A stretch of DNA of 64,000 nt, from positions 192,692,278 through 192,756,277 of the forward strand of contig NC_090024.1 of the NCBI RefSeq assembly GCF_037176765.1, read 5' to 3'. Below, piece after piece: positions 11,605-24,309 of this stretch (the first letter of the stretch is position 1; each line of letters begins with the position of its first letter). This DNA is from Anolis sagrei (Eukaryota > Chordata > Lepidosauria > Squamata > Anolidae). Under the pieces are notes generated by a model. That model did no database searches, had not been told where the DNA came from, and was given only the letters and a program-made list of their open reading frames with translations. Position numbers and translations under genes: made by a program.

Positions 11605-12705
11605 ATAGTCCACTGCAGAAATGGGCAAAGTGGCCATGCACCCTCAGCTTTCTTTTTCTTCTTTCATTTTCTCTTTCTTTGTAGGCTTCCACCCCTCCAA
11701 AATCCCTTCTCTCTAGCCAAGAGAAAACAGTGTGAATTGCCTCTCTTTGAAGCCTCCAAAAGTGACAATACACCAGTTAAATAGGTTGCTGGTGGCTCTG
11801 TACTACCTAACATTGAAAATATTTATTTTAAAAAACCTGAACTCGATATCCAGAAACCTCTGTTTGGTTAGCTTTATAGTATTTTGGCAGTCTGTGTAGC
11901 CCTCAGGGTGTTATAGTGGCAGAAAATCGGCCTCTAAACTCTCCTCTATTGACTGTCTGTCTCTGAGTTCCACACCAGGTTTTTTAAATGCCTGTGTCCA
12001 AAGCCTATTTCAAAGGTCATAAAAACACATTAATCCATGTTTAGGATGGAATGTGTATTTTGACCACATTATCTGTCTTTGCTCAATACATTCCATACAC
12101 AAACAGAAAAAAATCTGGGCAAGAAATTTTTTGACCTGCACAAATAATGTCTGTGGTTAAAACTTGATAGTTTAAGAGGCAGAGGAGGAGAGGAACTTTC
12201 CTTTCCAGCTACTATTTTCTTTACTGGCATGGACCCTTGGACCTAATGACCTCTTGATTCAACATACTAATTTAACTAAGTAGAAAGATAAATAAAAAGG
12301 AAGTAATGGTTCCTACAATGTGAATCGCATTGTATGATTATTTCTTTCTTTAAGTGGATTGCTATAAATCCAGACGTTTTCAAAATTCAGTGGGAGTTTG
12401 GTACCCTGGAATAGTGCAAGGAATGAGGCACAGGCAAAAGAGAAACGAAGCATCAAAGATATGCCTATAGCGCTGGAAAAGCTAGGCTCCTCTGTTGCTG
12501 GGATCCCTTGGAAGATGGGTTCCCTTGTTGCTCACACCCCAAAAGTATGCTTGATCCAAATTCTTGATAAAGCTGATGTGGTGTTTACAACTCCAGCTGA
12601 TCCTATTACAGTTTCTTCCTTTAGCCAGAATTTTGAGACACCACATTAGTTGAACACCTTGTTCTTATCAAGAGCCCACCTGACTTGTGGAATCTGGTTT
12701 GTCCA
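11605..12705. other. Unassigned stretch, probable PLEKHA6 intron
   Basis: No gene or clear repeat was recognised. Confidence 0.3.
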
Positions 12706-12717
12706 GTGATGGAAACA

Positions 12718-12982
12718 GAAGCCTCTGGTGGCACAACGGGTTAAACCCTTGTGCCAGCAGGCCTGAATACTGACAGGTCAGATGTCCGAATCTGGGGAGA
12801 GTGCGGATGAGCTCCGCTTGTCAGCTCCAGTTCCCCATGCGGGGACATGAGAAGCCTCCCACAAGGATGGCAAAACATCAAAAACATCCAGACATCCCCT
12901 GAACAACATCCTTGCAGACAACCAATTCTCTCACATCAGAAGCGACTTGCAGTTTCTCAAGTAGCTCCTGACATGAAAAAAA
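12718..12982 (+). mobile_element. Sauria-type tRNA SINE, older copy
   Basis: Head CCTCTGGTGGCACAACGGGT, diverged box B (TGTCCGAATCTGG) and body ending CTCCTGACATGAAAAAAA. The flanks GTGATGGAAA and GTAATGGAAA look like a worn target duplication. Confidence 0.88.
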
Positions 12983-12989
12983 GTAATGG

Positions 12990-14690
12990 AAAAATTTACC
13001 ATCAAATATGTTTTGGACAATGGCTCCCATAACCTCTTAGTGTTATCCATACTGGACACTAATGCCCCAAGCATCTGATAGGATGCATGTCTGCAAAAGT
13101 ACTGATTGGGATTAGAAAACAATATTTCTGTTACAACAGTATTGTTATTGTTTCAGACTACAACTCTCAGAATCTCTTCTTTGACTTGGTCTGGATTTTC
13201 CAAGATCTGGTTAGGCATGTAAACCAAGAAGACTCTCACAGGGCTTGATATGAAGTAATTGAATGTTCCTTCAGAAATCCACTGTAGAAAATAGGGAAAA
13301 TTGTTATTTTTAATAAGGTTGAAATCATGGCAGAGATCAAATACCACCATTGAGCCTGTTTCTATCAGAAATGGGCTAGTGTAACCCTGCATTTTTCAGC
13401 ATTTCTCATTCTTGTCTGATGTAAACTAGTCTGTCATCTGGAGAGCTGGATTTTGCACATCCTTACCTAAAATGATGTTGCATGCCCATTTCCTGATCTA
13501 CTTCTCGAAGTAAACAAGAGTCAAACACTCATCATGGAAAGTTCTACATATATAATACAAAACCAGACCATTCCCTTATGAATTATAACCCTATAGTATT
13601 TTATATTATTATTCATTAACCCAGTTTTGGATTTGAGACATATGTTACTCCGAGAAGTATCAGGTGGAGATAGTTTGGGCCAAGAGATGTTTGACTGGTC
13701 ACAACAAAAGGGAGAAAAACAGGAGGAAGATCACTATGTTAATAGAAGCAATAAGCATAATGAGGTTAGGTTTTCTTCTCACCTTGCCAGGTAAAATGCC
13801 CACTCTGGATTGGACAACCACTCCCTGGATGTGGCCAGCAGGTTGATTTTGATTCATCACTGCAAAGGGTAAAGAACACGAACAAATCCAAGGCATTTGA
13901 AGACTCATCATAATAGTTTTCAATATATACAACTCAAAGGTCAAGACTAGTTGACACAGAGAAGTGAACTAGACTTGTGTAGTTCATGCTGTGCCTCATA
14001 TAGGTCCCCAACTTTAAAACCTACCACCAAAAAGTTATGGTTATGTAACAAACTGGTAGTGAGACAAGGGAGTGCAACAACGTATATTTCTAAATACCAC
14101 CCTCTCTCCCCCCACTCTAAGGTAGGGAAATGTATCTGATACACCTGTAAGGAGCTCCATGTAGTTCTACAACTGGCACAGACAGTGTCCATACTGGTGG
14201 AAGATTCTGGGACTTGTAGTCCAAAAAGGGGTGTTACTATGCAGACGTGGGAGCAGAAATTGAAAGAGTACGCTTGCCTAGCTGATTTTGTGACAAAGTC
14301 TAGAATTAAACAAACTCACTGGAATTCACTCCTGAATAGACATGCCAGCAAGTATGACTATATGTGTATGTGCCTTCTAATCACCTGCTGATCTATGTTT
14401 GCCCATGAATTTCTTAGGATATTCTTATGCAAGGAATACTTCTATATACAAGCCCCTGGCAAAGTGAGGTTTTTGGACTACAGCTTCAATGCTGTGTATT
14501 ATGGAAGTCCAAAGCAACAACTTTTGCGCACTCAATTATTTCCATTCAAAGCACTAATATTCTCAGGAAAAAAAACAAATAGGAAACGGAATCCTGTCAA
14601 CTGTCCCACATATCCAACTGTCCCATATCTCCAGACATTATAAACCTGACAAACTAGTAGAAAACAACAACAAAAAGAGAGCAAGAATGG
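12990..14690. other. Unassigned stretch, probable PLEKHA6 intron 1
   Basis: No recognisable coding exon was found, including the next PLEKHA6 exon that should follow on the minus strand. Short MITE-like phrases such as GGGACTTGTAGTCC occur near 14210. Confidence 0.3.
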
Positions 14691-14697
14691 GACATAC

Positions 14698-14783
14698 TTT
14701 ATAAAGAAGATTCTTCCGTCCTTGCAGACTCCATAGGTCCACTTGCCAGGCAGGTCTAGCCAGTCGATATCCTCTGTGGCCAT
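14698..14783 (-). CDS. PLEKHA6: PLEKHA6 first coding exon (start of WW domain), partial gene
   Basis: On the minus strand the exon reads MATEDIDWLDLPGKWTYGV followed by CKDGRIFFI, then AA and the donor GTATGT; the next codon (Asn) is split. This is the N-terminus of the WW-domain form of the PLEKHA5/6/7 family, whose related starts are WISLPRSWTYGI in PLEKHA5 and LPEHWSYGV in PLEKHA7. I choose PLEKHA6 because human PLEKHA6 lies next to PPP1R15B and PIK3C2B, all on the same strand, as here. The second of two adjacent ATGs has A at -3 and G at +4 and is taken as the start; a further in-frame ATG lies upstream at 14852. PLEKHA6 is a PH/WW adaptor of cell junctions and cytoskeleton. Later exons must lie left of the window. 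Confidence 0.8.
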
Positions 14784-16080
14784 CATCAAGCTTTCCCCAC
14801 TGCAAATTCCACCAAGAAAGAAGTGGGAAATCCAGGTATCCAAAAATCTCAAGCTTCTCTTCTCTCCCCGGCCCCCTTAAAGCAAAACAGGATGGTGACT
14901 ACAGCTCAGATGAGTGAGCATAGTGTCAATACTAAGCCCACCTGAGCCAGTCCCACTGGGAGGTCAGGCAGCACAGCCTTTTCCACAGAAACTCTTGTTT
15001 TGCCACAAATAGCCCAGAAGGGAGTTTAAAAAAACCCAGCATCTGTCTACTTAACCCTTTCCAGGCTTGGTTGCTCTTCCATCAGCTAAGCAAGAACCCA
15101 CAAAAGGGCTTCTCCAGCTGTGGCTTTAGTCATCTAAAAATGCCCCCCCCCCCCCAAAAAATAATAATAATCATAAAACGGCTTCCTTCTTCCACTGCCA
15201 AAGTGCTCAGTCTAATTATCCAAAATTAACTCTTCAGACTGAAGAGCAAGAGAGTTCCTGCTGGCCTCTTTTTTCCTTGCTGGCAGAGCCTCACTTGCCT
15301 GCGCTTCTCACCTGGGAGGCATTTTCTTCTCTCTCTCTGCAGACTCAAATTAAAGCTTATTCACCAGGAAAGGTGAGGTTTTTTGAGACACTCCCCCGCT
15401 GCTATGAAGGGAGGGAAGGAAGAGGTCATAAATGACTACTTATCATCAGTGCTGAGTGTTTTCGGTCTCCTTCAACACAATAAGGAAGGGAGAATGACAG
15501 CCGCTCAGTATAAATTAATCCAGGAAAAAAGCCAACCTCTGCCTTAAAAAGCAAAGCATGTCAGAGGCAGATCGCTTTCATAAAACATCACCACAGATCC
15601 CATCAGCTTCTGTGCCATGAACTGGGTAAGCCAGTTTATCTACATACTGGAATATGCCCCACACATGGGGTCATAGGGCTAGTAAAATTTCTCAAGATTG
15701 CTTCCTTCCTTTCAGTACAGAATCCAAGGTGGCGAGAGGCATTAGATCACAGGTGGAAATCTTGTGGCCTTCCAAGAAGTTGCCATAAAATTTCCACCAG
15801 CCCTAGTAGACAGCACAGCCAATGATGAGGAATGATAGGACTTGGAGTCTAGCAACAACAGGAGGAGTACAAGGATCAACTCTGTCTTAAGGACGTGGAG
15901 TTTGGACGTCATTGTTTCTGATTTTCTTTGGGTTATAAAATGATTTGGTAATGATGGCTTCTATAGCCACAACTCTTTAGTTACTCAATGGATAAAAATA
16001 GTAAAGTATATGACCCAATCATCTGCTTTAAATTATGTGTGGAAATGCACTTGACTCCTCCAATTCACTGATATAGCGAG
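14784..16080. other. Probable 5' leader or promoter side of PLEKHA6; no coding exon seen
   Basis: By position this includes the 5' untranslated part and perhaps the promoter of the WW-form PLEKHA6 transcript on the minus strand. I could not identify a transcription start. A poly-C/A tract lies near 15141-15165, and a decayed MITE-like segment (GACTTGGAGTCTAGCAACAA) lies at about 15740-15862. Confidence 0.3.
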
Positions 16081-16099
16081 TCATTGTGTTCCAAGCCCA

Positions 16100-16640
16100 C
16101 TAATGAATGTAACAAAGCTATAACCCTATACGGTTCCGGCCCAGCGTATTTGTCCGAACGCATCTCCCTCTACATCCCACCTCGGAGTTTAAGATCCTCT
16201 GGGGAGGCCCTGCTCTCGGCCCCACCTCTGTCACAAGTGAGGTTGGCGGGGACAAGGAGCAGGGCCTTCTCAGTGGTGGCCCCTCACCTATGGAATTCAC
16301 TCCCCGCAGAAATTAGATCAGCGACATCCCTCCTTTCCTTTACAAGGAAATTAAAAACATGGATGTGGGACCAGGCGTTTGGGCAATCTGGCAGATAAAT
16401 AAAGGACTGCGACGACTGATAGGAATAAACAATGTGGAACGAAGTATGGACTCTGAGTGGTGAACGCTGTGCATGAGGTTGGCTTATTGACTGTGATATA
16501 TATTGTTGTTTTAATCGTTTAACTGTTTAACTGCTGTTTTTATACGTTTATTGTATTATTGTGTAGGCATCGAATTGTGCCATTTTGTAAGCCGCCCTGA
16601 GTCCCCCTCCGGGGGTTGAGAAAGGAGGGGTAGAAGTATA

Positions 16641-16672
<32 letters not shown>
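16100..16672 (+). mobile_element. L2-type LINE, 3' end with (AAAT)n tail
   Basis: The + frame reads the ORF2 C-terminus (GSGPAYLSERISLY, then SRAFSVVAPHLWNSLP) to a stop near 16398, then a 3' UTR with GTAAGCCGCCCTGAGTCCCC and an (AAAT)n tail at about 16644-16672. It is 5'-truncated to about 100 codons. The terminal frame is open, so it is younger than the copy at 620-1325. Confidence 0.85.
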
Positions 16673-16674
16673 GA

Positions 16675-17355
16675 GCATGGAAGGGTTAATTTATCTGAGC
16701 TCACCATTTAAAAAAATCGAATGTATTTATTTAATCTATTAAAATCTATTTTTAATATGTGCTGATGGATTTCTATAATTTAAGAGGTACTGCAGATTGA
16801 GGATTACTTTGTTAGCTTTGTTTTTAAAAAGCACGGACTGTATCCATGCTTTTCATGGTGTAAACTCCATGAAATTCTTCTGAGAAGGATTGAACTGAAA
16901 ATAGTTGCACTCGGGTCCGATGGAAATCTAAGAAATGCTGCTGCTTGGACATCCATTTTCACAATGAAATGAATTGGACCAAAGAATGATTAATGGTGGC
17001 TGTTTCCAGATAGAGAGTTCCAATTAAAAGCACTGTGCTGTTATCTGTTTGTCTTCTGTGAAAGGGTCATCTCTTGGTTAATGCTTAGATGGGAGATTGC
17101 CAATTAATATCAAGTGCTGAAGGCAGTATTTCAGAGGAAGGGCTTACCAATGCAATTTCTGAGTATTCCTTGTCTAAGAAATTTAGGAGGTCAACATAAG
17201 CTGATACGCAACTTGAATGCACATGCACACACAATAGTTAGAAACATTAGAGGGGAAACAGAGGAACATTACGAAGGGAAGACACTGTCATCAGGGACCA
17301 CCATTGCCCCATTTCTTAACAGGCAAAGGTGATGTTGAAGCTTTCATTGCCAGAA
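16675..17355. other. Unassigned intergenic stretch
   Basis: No gene or clear repeat recognised. Confidence 0.3.
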
Positions 17356-17359
17356 TCAC

Positions 17360-17546
17360 TGAGTTGTTGTGAGTTTTCCAGGCAGTATGGCTATGTTCCA
17401 GAAGCATTCTCTCCTGATGTTTCACCCACATCTATGGCAGGCATCCTCACAACCTCTGAGGATGCCTGCCATAGATGTGGGCAAAACGTCAGGAGAGAAT
17501 GCTTCTGGAACATGGCTATACAGCTCGGAAAACTCACAGCAACTCA
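17360..17546. mobile_element. Penelope-like element termini as a 90-bp inverted pair
   Basis: Two roughly 90-bp arms (17360-17449 and 17457-17546) are inverted around a 7-nt spacer. The right arm reads CTGAGGATGCCTGCCATAGA, then GTCAGGAGAGAATGCTTCTG and ends near AAACTCACAGCAAC. This very abundant squamate sequence is, to my recollection, the terminal repeat of Penelope-like retroelements, which often occur as inverted pairs and carry hammerhead ribozymes. A palindromic DNA transposon is the alternative. No coding part is present. Confidence 0.6.
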
Positions 17547-17549
17547 GAC

Positions 17550-20500
17550 AACGGTGACTTGTTGCAAGTCAGACAATTTGTCTATGCAACAGTGGAGAAT
17601 AGTCTACTCTAGCTTCTTACAACCAGATGCATTCTACCACATCTCTCATTGCCTTCCACTCTAGTTTACTAAACCAATAAGATTCTAATCTTGTGCTCTA
17701 GAATCAGAAGGATTCCCAGAAGTCCCAGCCAAGCATAGACAATAACATTGTAGTATCTGAGGACTCACAGGTTGGGAACCATTACTGTTGACACCATGTT
17801 CTGCCTTGAATTTTCAGATTTCTTAACTGTGGCACTTAGTCATAAGCTTGTTATTACACATTCTGCATGCCAAGCCCCTCCTGCTAAAATTAATAGCTCC
17901 TCCACCTAGTTCTAGAAGTGGACTTGAGACTCTGTGTTTCCCAGGCAGTTCTACACTACCACATGTAGAAGGTGGGAGGTTCCATTCTACCAACTGCAAG
18001 ATACCATTATTTTAAAACAATTTTATTCTGCATTAGAAGAAAAAATGGAAGAAAGAGAAAACAAGTACTGGACAATTACTGATAATTCCATTAAAAGTGA
18101 GTGAACAAATAATTTCTGAAAGCATTTGCACAAAGAAATACCTGTAGAACAGTCTTCCCAAACTTTGTGTATACCATCCACTGTCCTGTTTGGCAACTGA
18201 TATATATACCCGAATTGTCTCATCTCCCAGTAGGAAAAAAGTCCTTGGGTACTCGGTTTCATAGATTTTATAAGATAACAACAAACATGATGAGTTGTGA
18301 TTATTTATAACTCAAACCAAGATTCATCCCTGCATGCATAAAGCTTTACTAATACCAATATGACAATTAAAGCCCATTGTAAACTGCCTTGGTAGGAACT
18401 TTTTAAAAGTTGCATTCCTATGGTCCCCAAGAAGTAAGCTCTTTTAGAGTCAGATAGACCTTTTTCAAGTAGAAAAAGGTAAATTAATAGTAAATTAATA
18501 TGTCATGGCTAACACCAATGAAGCTTTAAGTTAAGCTCCTGTATGCCAGGAATTCAAATCAGTTGTCAGTAGTTTATTTGCATATTAGCAGGGTTAGATT
18601 ATCAATAGTTCAATTGGTGTAGTTGTGCTGGATTATCCATGGTTGAATTGGTGCAATTTCTCCATCCCCCTGACTGGTCAGGAGTCTGTGCTGAAGAAGA
18701 AAAATATTAGAACGTATTAGTAAAAGCATCTTTGTCAGATTCCCCTGATTTTGGTTGACATCAACATTTAGTGTGCTGTTTGAAAAAATTGAACCAAGTT
18801 GCATGTATTACTAAAGATGGAGGACTGAAAATGGATTCATTGTATAAGATTGCACTGCTGCACTTTGTATTTACTTATTGATTTATTGTCTATGGACTTT
18901 ATTGCACAAACTTGCTATTCCACTGCAGTCATACTACAATTGATAACTGATACATACAGAGTTGAGCACTTGCAATACTACTTCTCTCTTCAATCACACA
19001 ATTGTGCTGATTCATCAATTTGTGGTTGATGATCATATAGAGCTTTAAAGATCCACAGAGGAGTGAGCTGCCAATAAAATCAGCATCAGGTTGTGAACAG
19101 ATTCCTGCTGCAATTGATATAATTATGCCAGTGTGAGTAAAAAGAGTAAAAAGGCCATGAATGCAACAGACATCAAAGAAATAAAGCATTGAAGAAATAG
19201 GCTGCGCAGAAAAGATTTATTTGCTTACTCTCACCATTATTTCTTGAGCCTGGAAATAATAAAAATGTTAACATAGTGTACCAACAGGAATTCAGGTTAT
19301 GCCCTTTCAGGAGATGTAAGAAATTATCATCTTCCAAGAGCAGTGCCTTTTCTGTGGTGGTGCCATTGTTCTGGAGTTCATCCAACCCCATTCCCCTAAA
19401 AAGTGTGTGTATTCTTTTCTTGTCTTGTATTTTCACAGGCAAGTGACTTTTCTTTTTGTTTTGTAGCCTTCTGGAATTAATGGAGATTTTATATTGTTTG
19501 AATGTAATGTAGCACTCCTCAAATTAAATTATTTCAGAGTTGTTGTTTTTATTGTTTTTTGTTTTTTAAATAGATACCATTTAAAACATTCCAAGTACAT
19601 ACTATCTAGCTTGGGCTGCAATCTCTCAGCAACTACAGATTTGATTATGCATATGATGAATGTCTTTCTTATTTCTGTGGAGATGCAATTCATATAACAA
19701 ACCGCTGGCAGCTAATTATGGGTTCCATGATCTGAGTTTGAAATGTCTGCTTCTAGAATAACTAATTGCTGGAAATTATAACTGGTACACCTTGTCTAGC
19801 ATATCAGAAAGCATCATCACATCATGATTTATCTCTAAAGCAGGATTGAGGACTGAAGCTTCTTTAATGGTTGTTAGATTGCAAGTTCTATGATCTTTCC
19901 TTCCCTACAGGTTTTTCTGGCTGGAACTGGTGGAAGGAACAGTACAGCATTTTGAAAGGCCTCATAATTACCATCTTATCTTAAAGATTTTGATTCTGGT
20001 ATTTTGATATCCTGTGTTTATAAATGAGATTGATAGAAAACAATGTTTTTCAAAGATACTTGAAATAGCAAAAGCAAGACAAACGATAGCTAATTTGATT
20101 TGGAAATTGATCTCAAACCAGTCTCTATGGCAGGTTATCTGGAGTATGGAATTCTTACTTCACCGGACAACAATTCCCAGAATCTCTTGATCCCAGAAGC
20201 TGATTTTTTAAAAAAACAAACAACTTTTCAACTATTTATTATGAAGTTCAAAATGGGTTTGTAACATCAGCAGATTAAGAAACAAATTAATCATTAATTG
20301 AAATCTCTATTAATCAATCTTAGTTTTATTGTTGTTTTTTTAAAGAAAGCGAGCACTTCAAAACCATGGCATGTAGTTTTATTCTCTGCAATGATGGTTA
20401 GGCAAAAGCTTTTGTCCTTTGGAAAGGCTTCTTTCAAAAAGAGGGTGCATACAATGGGGTCATATTAAATACATCTTTAGAAACAAACCATGGCTTAGTG

Positions 20501-21265
20501 TGACTACCCTAGGATGATGACTGCAGAGTGCACTTACTACTCACAGACCTTGACATTGGAGGAACCAACTGGTCTCAACAGGCAGTATATTACATTTGTC
20601 TGGTAGAGGATACTCTGGATTCCTCCTGGACATCTGAAGGTCTCAAAGACTGTAAACAGACATAGTTTTGTCATGAAAAATATTCCAAGCAGATGCAGGC
20701 GAATCTTGAGGCATGGCTGCTCTAATTTAAAATGCGTTTGACTAGAGCTTCTTAAAGCATTTCCACTTGCAGCCCCTTTCTTCCTCAGATGTTTTTGTTT
20801 GACCTCAGGTATAAAGATATGTAAAACAGGTATAAAATTAAACATTTAATGATAATCAACCAGCATTTTCAAGGCTTGGTGAATAGACTGATTTTCCTTT
20901 TTGTTGAATACAGCTGAAGCATTTTCTGCAGAGTCCACTGTAAACAGATGTTGTTTGCTGCTAACAGATGTGTGTAAATCTCTGAAACAGCTACTAGGTG
21001 ACATTTTACTGTTGTCAAATTTTTGTGACCCCAAATATTGAACAAAGAGGACCCCATTTGGGGTTGAGGCCCACAGTTTAAGAGATGGTGTACTAGACTA
21101 GCATTATTCTCTTAGAAAAACACACAAATATCCACCTATATGCATTTTCCTTAAAATGGACTATGCAGAATTGTAAGACTGCTCAAATCCTTTACTCTTT
21201 GCATTGTTTGCAAATTAGTATACAAAGGTATTTTATCCATCATATGCATAATCCATTATGAGGTG
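17550..21265. other. Unassigned intergenic stretch
   Basis: Mostly AT-rich sequence with no recognisable exon. Weak MITE-like phrases occur near 17705-17790 (CCCAGAAGTCCCAGCCAAGC) and 20150-20205. Open frames up to about 100 codons show no homology I recognise. Confidence 0.3.
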
Positions 21266-21329
21266 GATAGGAACTGAAGTCCAGCAACATTTAGAGAGCT
21301 ATATGTGGGTTTCCATCCCTGAGCAGAGA

Positions 21330-21397
21330 ATCTCAATAGTTGGGGACTAGACTAGATGGCCCATGTGATCTCTTCCAACTCTATGATTCTATGTTCC
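21330..21397 (+). mobile_element. CR1 LINE 3' terminus fragment
   Basis: GACTAGATGGCCCATGTGAT with TCTTCCAACTCTATGATTCT is the last segment of a CR1 3' UTR, ending in the family's ATTCTATG tail. Only about 65 bp survive. Confidence 0.8.
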
Positions 21398-21399
21398 CT

Positions 21400-22460
21400 T
21401 TCCTTGTATTAGACAAAGGTGCGTAATACTTTTCGATGGAAAAATCTACATTATACCTCTATTTATCTGTTTTCCAGTAGACGAGTCCCAAAAACTGAGT
21501 GAAGCCTGACCACTGAGAAAGACAATGTGAAGAAGGTATTTGCAGGAAAGAATCAATGGGTAAGATTAATGTTTATTACACAGCCGTAAAAAACTGTCCT
21601 AAAATAATTAGGATTAGAAGCAAGGGGTGTATTACAATGGAAGAGCGATACTTTTATTGGCCAACTAAAATGCATGAAATACATCACACAACCTTCCAAA
21701 GTACTAGGCAAAAGGTTGAAAGAAAGGGACAAGGGCAGAGTCATAGGTCTACATTTTATTAACTTTTTTTGTTGTTGAAAGATTTGAAACTTTAATGTGT
21801 TTTTTATTGTCCTTTGTCCCAGGACTTCTGTGCCTGCATTGAAATCCATCCAGAACTAAACTAGAAGTGAAACAATATGTGATGCAAAATGTTGGCCTGT
21901 GACTCTACCGCGGTCACATTTCTTTTCCTGTCCAATAATATATCACTATTCTTGGGATTTTGTGGTATTTTGCCAAATGGCCAACATGTCTACCCTTTGA
22001 TATGTGTTCTAAGCAAATAAGTGTGTGAAAGTCGTAGTCAACTTGGTGGCCCATTGTAATTTAACTTGTTAAAAAATCCAAGAGACATGTGTCATTTTTT
22101 AAAAACAAACAAAGACCTTGAATTAGAAGAGTAGTATTAAGAATGAATGTGTACTAGTAATACTTATTAAGACTATGTTGTAAAAGTTGCCATTGAATCC
22201 AACCCATTATCTTAATAGTGTTCAAGGCAGCAAGAATGGAGTTTTATGGAACTGCTCATACAGGGCTGGGAAACTCAGGAACCAGCACCAGTAGTGGCTT
22301 TGCTGCTAGAGACTCATAACATTTGTGACTTGACATCTGGAGTCATCTGTACTTTATGGCAAAGTGAAACTTGTATCAAAGTCATTTCCAACTATTACCA
22401 GTATCAACAAAGTATGGATTTGTTATGATTTCTTTCCAATGACAAAAACCAGTTTTACTT
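21400..22460. other. Unassigned intergenic stretch
   Basis: No recognisable gene or repeat. Confidence 0.3.
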
Positions 22461-22464
22461 CTTA

Positions 22465-22640
22465 GAGCCAGTGTGTTGTAGTGGTTTGAGTATTGGGTTG
22501 TTAACTCTGGAAACCAGGGTCCAGTTCTCTACTTTGCCATGCAAACCCATTGATTGACCTTGGGCAAGTTACAGGTTCTTAGCTTCAGAAAACCCCATGA
22601 TAGGTTTCCAACAAATTCATAAGATAAGAACTACCATGAT
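22465..22640 (+). mobile_element. MIR-like tRNA SINE (squamate)
   Basis: The head AGAGCCAGTGTGTTGTAGTG continues with TTGAGTATTGGGTTG and ACCTTGGGCAAGTTACAGGT, the same family as at 10757. Moderately decayed. Confidence 0.7.
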
Positions 22641-22644
22641 TGAC

Positions 22645-24305
22645 AAATGTGGCCCATTTGCTGGCTTCTATGAGGCAGTACCTTTAAAAAAAACATTCTC
22701 GTCTGTGCGTGCAGCAAGCATGTGCTTGTCTGGCCTATTCACCCTCATAACTTGTGGAAGTTGTGGAGCAACCCTGTCATTACTGAAACTGTTAGGGCGT
22801 GGGGAAGAATGAGTAACATACCTTAAGACAAAAGCAGCTGAGGAGGTAAGGTGCCCCTTAATAGATGGCAAGGGTAAACAATGAACTTCCTTCCCTCAGA
22901 TGCTGTATGTATATGTGTATAAGCACACACAAACATACATAAATTATTCAAGAGAAAAAACATTTGCAAAGGGAGGCCACATGACTAAGCAATACAAGAA
23001 AAACCAGTTGGCATTACCTGTATTATGAAACAGAGTAAGAATGAGTATAAGACTTAACAAATAGTAAGGTAATTCTCCCTCTACTGGCCATGCAAAGGCA
23101 AAACAAGATTAAAAGGGAATTTTCTCTAGACAGGTCTACCTTATGGTTTCCAAGTGTTCATTCTGGTGTCTTGCGTCTATTCTTATCATGCCAAATGTAA
23201 AATGATTGGCCTATAAAAACAATACTAATAGACAACTGCACATCCTCTAGTATTTTATGTATGCAGATAAGCCCTTCATGTTCTAAATCATGTGAAATAA
23301 TGTAAGAATGTCATGATGGAGCTTGTTTCTGGACTAGTTCTTTTCATACTTTCATTTGAAACTCTGGTGGGAAGAACCAGAGGGAAAGATCATTTAGCAG
23401 CATACGTGGTAGTCAGCCTCTGATGTTGGTGAGATTTATAGTTAAAACTGGTGAAATTAGGTACCTTTCCTAAGATTGTCTTCAGTAAGAAATTGTTGAG
23501 ATACCAACCTGGTCTTATTTGTTGGTTTCATTGCAACTGCAACAATTTGTACAAGGTTCACAGTGCTTTGAAGGTAGGAGTCTCATGAATGCCGACATCA
23601 ATGAATCCAGTCTGCGAGGGCCTTTATTTTCAATGCAGTATGAGCCATTAGGAGATGTAAATGATCAGGCATGTATATCAATAAATTTAGCCTGTCTGTT
23701 GGAGGTGCTCAAAGGAAAATTAGAAAAATTATTACAGGTTTGATAATGGATATAACGACCAAGTAGAATAAGCAGAGAGGAGACCGCTCCAATCACTCAA
23801 CTAGTAAGTTTGCTCCAGTCAATCTTGAATGACTTTTGCTGTTTTTACAATCAAATCAGGTAAAATGCTGAAATAGTTGGATTTAAAAACTTCCCATGGT
23901 ACACAACCAGTAGTTTGTATATTAGCACGGTGTATCGAACATCAGGTTTCTAGGGTTTGCTGAAGAATCCAACTACATCCTACTAGTACCCCACAGGTTG
24001 AATCTGAACTGTACATATAATAATGAGATAATAAGGATTACCCTTCCTTTCTTCATCAGGTTTGTAAGTTGAATAAGCCAGTGGACTATCATGGTTAAAT
24101 TCAAGTGATGATAAGTTAAGAACATGGAGGTTTTCTTAAAATATACAACTCCTACCAGCTAGTGAAAACAAGAGCATTTATGCTGCAGGGGAGGAAAATA
24201 TGGCAGTATTTGATTGACAAGTGATGGCAACAATGTGATCAGTCATTATTCAAAACTGGTCACTCCCCGGCCACTGGGACCACTGCGCTCCTTCCTGCTG
24301 CCGAG
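22645..24305. other. Unassigned intergenic stretch
   Basis: No recognisable gene or clear repeat. The right end borders the GTF2H3 retrocopy, whose 5' junction lies roughly between 24,245 and 24,310. Confidence 0.3.
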
Positions 24306-24309
24306 CGCA

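Noticed and set aside
17329-17664. 111-codon + strand frame across 17.4 kb
   Set aside because: It crosses the inverted Penelope-type repeat and flank; the same motif in other frames gives unrelated peptides.
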